From: Microcoleaceae cyanobacterium UBA9251 | GTDB lineage: Bacteria > Cyanobacteriota > Cyanobacteriia > Cyanobacteriales > Microcoleaceae | Length of the DNA stretch: 8,118 bases | Reading direction: 5' to 3' | NCBI GenBank assembly: GCA_003542015.1 | Contig: DPLL01000166.1 | Coordinates: forward strand, 1-8,118 | Part shown: piece by piece, positions 5,812 through 8,118 of the stretch | How positions within the stretch are numbered: position 1 is the stretch's first letter | How the letters are laid out: each line of letters opens with the position of its first letter | The notes under the pieces: generated by a model | Told to the model about the DNA's origin: nothing | Databases searched by the model: none | Seen by the model: the letters and a program-made list of their open reading frames with translations, nothing else | Position numbers and translations under genes: made by a program

Positions 5812-7029
5812 ATGAGTTTATCTTTTAAGCAGTTGACACTTTATCTGACTTTGCTGTCGATTGGGGGAGGCCTAGGATGCTTGGGCAATCGCTACCTCCA
5901 AAGCCCAAACGGTCTGGAAACTAGGTCGGTTTTGCCCGTGGTGCGCCAGCAAATCCCCCTCGATGTGTCTCCTCAAGTGCCTTCCAATCGCGCAGTCGAT
6001 CGCAGCAATCCTAATTTTATTGCCGAAGCAGCGGAAAAAGTCGGGCCCAGCGTGGTGCGGATTGACGCTACCACCAAGGTGGCTTCTCAAGTGCCGGAAG
6101 CTTTCAAAAATCCTTTGTTTCGCAGGTTTTTTGGGGACAATTTGTCGGTACCCGAAGAAAAAATTAAGCGGGGTACAGGTTCGGGGTTTATTCTCACTCC
6201 TGACGGCCGCATAATTACTAATGCTCACGTTGTGTCCGGGACGGATACTGTGAAAGTGACTCTCAAAGACGGCCGAGAGTTTGAGGGTAAGGTGCAGGGG
6301 GTCGATTTGCTGACGGATGTCGCTGTTGTGAAGATTAATGCCAAGGACTTGCCCCAAGTGGCTTTGGGCCGCTCGGACAATATTGTACCGGGACAATGGG
6401 CGATCGCGATCGGCAATCCCTTGGGTCTTGACAATACAGTGACTGTGGGCATTATCAGCGCTACAGGTCGATCGAGCTCTCAAGTAGGCATCCCCGACAA
6501 ACGAGTCCGCTTCATCCAAACCGATGCCGCCATCAACCCCGGCAATTCTGGCGGGCCACTGCTGAACGACCAAGGCGAAGTAATTGGCATCAATACCGCC
6601 ATTCGCGCCGACGCTCAAGGCTTGGGGTTTGCAATTCCGATCGAAACCGCCAAACGAGTTTCCGACCAGCTATTCGCCAAAGGTAAAGCCGAACACCCCT
6701 ATCTCGGCATTCAAATGGTGAGTTTGAATCCCACCACCAAGGCAGAAATCAACAAACAGCTTAATAGCAAGATTGCCCTGGATCAAGGCGTAGCCGTGAC
6801 ACGAGTCGTTGAAAATTCCCCAGCTCAAACAGCCGACTTGCGTGCGGGAGATGTGATTCAAAAAGTTGACGGTGTTGCCGTTAACTCTCCAGGAGACGTG
6901 CAGGAAATTGTGGAAAACACTGCTGTCGGCAAAGAACTCGAAGTGGAAATTAACCGTCTGGGTCAAGTTCAGAAAGTTAAAGTGCGTCCCGGCGCTTGGA
7001 CCATATCGGGGAGTGCAACTGGTGGATAG
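5812..7029 (+). CDS. htrA: HtrA/Deg-family serine protease with PDZ domain (HhoA/HhoB/HtrA type)
   Basis: A 405-residue protease of envelope quality control, which degrades or holds misfolded proteins in the periplasm or thylakoid lumen. Residues 8-25 are a signal or anchor helix (LTLYLTLLSIGGGLGCLG), followed by a flexible linker to about 65. The trypsin-like domain covers about 70-290, with the triad His139 (TNAHVV), Asp169 (LTDVAVV) and Ser246 (NPGNSGGPL) intact. GTGSGFIL (121-128) and QTDAAINPGN (236-245) are family signatures. One PDZ domain covers about 297-393 (PYLGIQM, GVAVTRVVENSPAQTADL, RAGDVIQKVDG). The ATG is supported by GGGAG at 9 bases. Cyanobacteria usually have three paralogues (HtrA, HhoA, HhoB) and I cannot tell which this is, so the symbol is at family level. 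It was probably divergent from the M23 gene before the transposon arrived. Confidence 0.93.
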   Translation: MSLSFKQLTLYLTLLSIGGGLGCLGNRYLQSPNGLETRSVLPVVRQQIPLDVSPQVPSNRAVDRSNPNFIAEAAEKVGPSVVRIDATTKVASQVPEAFKNPLFRRFFGDNLSVPEEKIKRGTGSGFILTPDGRIITNAHVVSGTDTVKVTLKDGREFEGKVQGVDLLTDVAVVKINAKDLPQVALGRSDNIVPGQWAIAIGNPLGLDNTVTVGIISATGRSSSQVGIPDKRVRFIQTDAAINPGNSGGPLLNDQGEVIGINTAIRADAQGLGFAIPIETAKRVSDQLFAKGKAEHPYLGIQMVSLNPTTKAEINKQLNSKIALDQGVAVTRVVENSPAQTADLRAGDVIQKVDGVAVNSPGDVQEIVENTAVGKELEVEINRLGQVQKVKVRPGAWTISGSATGG

Positions 7030-7046
7030 TTGCAGGTGTGGAGGAT

Positions 7047-7095
7047 GAAGGATGAATCGGATTTTTGATTGGTTTGGCAAAAATTTTCATCCTTC
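7047..7095. terminator. Hairpin between convergent protease and DUF760 genes
   Basis: GAAGGATGAA (7047-7056) pairs with TTCATCCTTC (7086-7095), and ATTTTTG (7061-7067) with CAAAAAT (7078-7084) inside it, giving 17 pairs with a small internal loop. It sits 17 bases after the protease stop and 24 before the DUF760 stop. No T-run follows on either strand, so it may act by mRNA stabilisation or factor-assisted termination. Confidence 0.45.
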
Positions 7096-7119
7096 TACTT
7101 TCCCAACCAGTTCATCTTT

Positions 7120-7467
7120 TCACTTTTCTTTGGGAGAATTTGGTTGAATCGAGCTGGTGCTTGCCAAATTTTCTTCTAGCTGCATCCTCTGCTCCATTTG
7201 CCTGAGAAAATAGCCAGTCATCATCGCTGAAGCCAGCAAACCTGCTAAGTTTTCGCGGTCAGTTGTAATTTCGACGTTAAAATTGTCTGAAGGCAAGACG
7301 CCTACAAGTCCTTGAACGTTGTGAGAGATAATTTCTTTGATTTCTGGGCTGACGGACTTGGCGACGCGGGCTAGAACCTCTGGGGATTGGTGTTGGAGGT
7401 ACTTCAGAAGTGGATTAGCTGCGGTTTGTTGGGCATTGGAATTGTCAAAGTCAGGGTGAAAAACCAT
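7120..7467 (-). CDS. DUF760 family protein
   Basis: This 115-residue soluble protein matches the DUF760 family of cyanobacteria and chloroplasts. The conserved core runs from NPLLKYLQHQSPEVLARVA (18-36) through SPEIKEIISHNVQGLVGVLP (40-59) and ITTDRENLAGLLASAMMTGY (67-86) to FLRQMEQRMQLE (87-98). The ends are variable and polar. Length is normal for the short cyanobacterial form. No enzymatic role is established. It lies 42 bases behind scpB on the same strand, so it could be co-transcribed, but a good promoter overlaps the end of scpB. Confidence 0.9.
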   Translation of the reverse strand: MVFHPDFDNSNAQQTAANPLLKYLQHQSPEVLARVAKSVSPEIKEIISHNVQGLVGVLPSDNFNVEITTDRENLAGLLASAMMTGYFLRQMEQRMQLEENLASTSSIQPNSPKEK

Positions 7468-7491
7468 TGGGCGATTCTTAATTTCTGGCTT

Positions 7492-7520
7492 ATTATATTC
7501 TACTTCACACTATTCGTCAT
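7492..7520 (-). promoter_or_regulatory. Putative promoter of the DUF760 gene inside the scpB end
   Basis: On the minus strand ATGACG (7520-7515, four of six to TTGACA) and a perfect TATAAT (7497-7492) are 17 bases apart. Transcription would start about 18 bases before ATG 7467. The -35 box lies in the last codons of scpB. Confidence 0.4.
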
Positions 7521-8025
7521 TGCTTGGGTACTGATTTGCCTGAAAGTCAATTTGTAGTTGTTTCGGCAGTTGGTCTACTTGAAAATACCGATGAAATTTG
7601 TCGGTAACTTGTAGCCAATAAGAGCGACTCTCCTTTGGCCGCCGTTTGCGTACAAAACCGAGTTCGACCAGTTCTTGCACTTGCTGGTAAGCGCCGGAAC
7701 CTCGCAAGTTCACTAAATCTGGCTGGGCGATACCTCCTTTGAGGGCGATCGCAGCTAGCGTCCGCAGAGCTCCAATACCTAATTCTGGAGGTATCAAAGT
7801 TTGCATTAAACTGGCAAATTCTTCCCTCAGTTGCAGGCTGTATCCTGTGGGAGTTTCGACTACTTCTAAAGCACTGTCCCGCTGAGCAGAGTCAGACATC
7901 AGTTCGATGAGCGCGTCTTCAGCTTCGGAGCGATCGCACTTAGCAAGGTCAGCAATCTCTGCTATTGAGACTGGCTGACCTTTTAGGTAAAGTATGGCTT
8001 CTATTGTGGTTGCTAAGCGAGTCAT
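7510..8025 (-). CDS. scpB: Segregation and condensation protein B
   Basis: ScpB is the small kleisin-interacting subunit of the bacterial SMC-ScpA-ScpB condensin, which compacts and segregates the chromosome. The 171-residue protein has the two winged-helix domains of the family: MTRLATTIEAILYLKGQPVS (1-20) to about 72, and about 80-148 with GALRTLAAIAL, NLRGSGAYQQVQELVELGFV and RKRR. Length is normal. The ATG at 8025 matches where family members begin. No ribosome site precedes it. The 5' flank is heptamer repeats, starting 2 bases from the start codon. The downstream gene is DUF760, 42 bases away. Confidence 0.93.
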   Translation of the reverse strand: MTRLATTIEAILYLKGQPVSIAEIADLAKCDRSEAEDALIELMSDSAQRDSALEVVETPTGYSLQLREEFASLMQTLIPPELGIGALRTLAAIALKGGIAQPDLVNLRGSGAYQQVQELVELGFVRKRRPKESRSYWLQVTDKFHRYFQVDQLPKQLQIDFQANQYPSNDE

Positions 8026-8027
8026 TT

Positions 8028-8118
8028 GGGAATTGGGAATTGGGAATTGGGAATCGGGAATCGGGAATCGGGAATCGGGAATTGGGAATCGGGAATCGGG
8101 AATCGGGAATCGGGAATC
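8028..8118. repeat. Heptamer tandem repeat GGGAATT/GGGAATC, 13 copies
   Basis: Exactly 13 units of 7 bases fill 8028-8118 without indels. The last base of the unit is T in units 1-3 and 8 and C in all others. The array continues past the window edge. It lies directly upstream of scpB and replaces the normal untranslated leader. Similar arrays are common between genes in filamentous cyanobacteria. Confidence 0.97.

Noticed and set aside
5872..6618. Long minus-strand frame of 248 residues opposite the protease gene
   Set aside because: It is antisense to conserved catalytic motifs and shows no domain, so it is a codon-bias shadow.
8028..8118. CRISPR-like array
   Set aside because: The units are 7 bases with no unique spacers, so this is a simple tandem repeat.

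Overview
The window looks like a piece of a cyanobacterial chromosome. It has seven HIP1 octamers (GCGATCGC, starting at 21, 60, 1557, 2100, 6400, 7745 and 7930), and its genes look cyanobacterial: a DUF760 protein, a cyanobacterial-type ScpB, an HhoA/HhoB/HtrA-type protease and a zinc-ribbon membrane protein of a type I recall from cyanobacteria. Runs of GGGAATT/GGGAATC heptamers suggest a filamentous Oscillatoriales-type genome (Microcoleus/Oscillatoria/Phormidium), but that is inference.

Layout. 1-848 (minus): the 5' part of a proA-type gene, cut by the window edge, 4 bases behind a small zinc-ribbon membrane protein gene. 849-1213: no gene, but three copies of a short palindromic repeat, two of them facing each other. 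1214-1333: tRNA-Gly(GCC) on the minus strand with its promoter. 1503-1643 (plus): a 46-residue single-pass membrane protein. 1879-2282 (plus): the broken N-terminal end of an ABC exporter, followed by a 31-bp tandem repeat. 2462-2732 (plus): promoter, tRNA-Tyr(GTA) and tRNA-Thr(GGT), closed by a strong terminator that also overlaps the end of the next, convergent gene. 2788-3699 (minus): a secreted LysM/M23 cell-wall endopeptidase.

3729-5418 (minus) holds a decayed IS607-family element, a serine recombinase gene (tnpA) overlapping a tnpB gene. I count three separate lesions: a one-base loss in a poly-A run in the tnpA helix-turn-helix, an in-frame TGA in the tnpA catalytic domain, and a frameshift in tnpB. 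The element lies between the M23 gene and a divergently transcribed HtrA-type protease gene (5812-7029, plus), so it probably split their shared upstream region. 7120-8025 (minus): scpB followed by a DUF760 gene. The scpB start codon lies 2 bases from a heptamer array that runs off the window.

The genes do not form one pathway. Two envelope or quality-control genes (M23 peptidase, HtrA) flank the transposon, the tRNAs form a small transcription unit, and the ends hold housekeeping genes (proline biosynthesis or a paralogue, chromosome segregation). I see no convincing new defence or biosynthetic system. The most interesting points are the transposon insertion and its decay, the repeats at the scpB start, and small coding remnants near 5434-5663.
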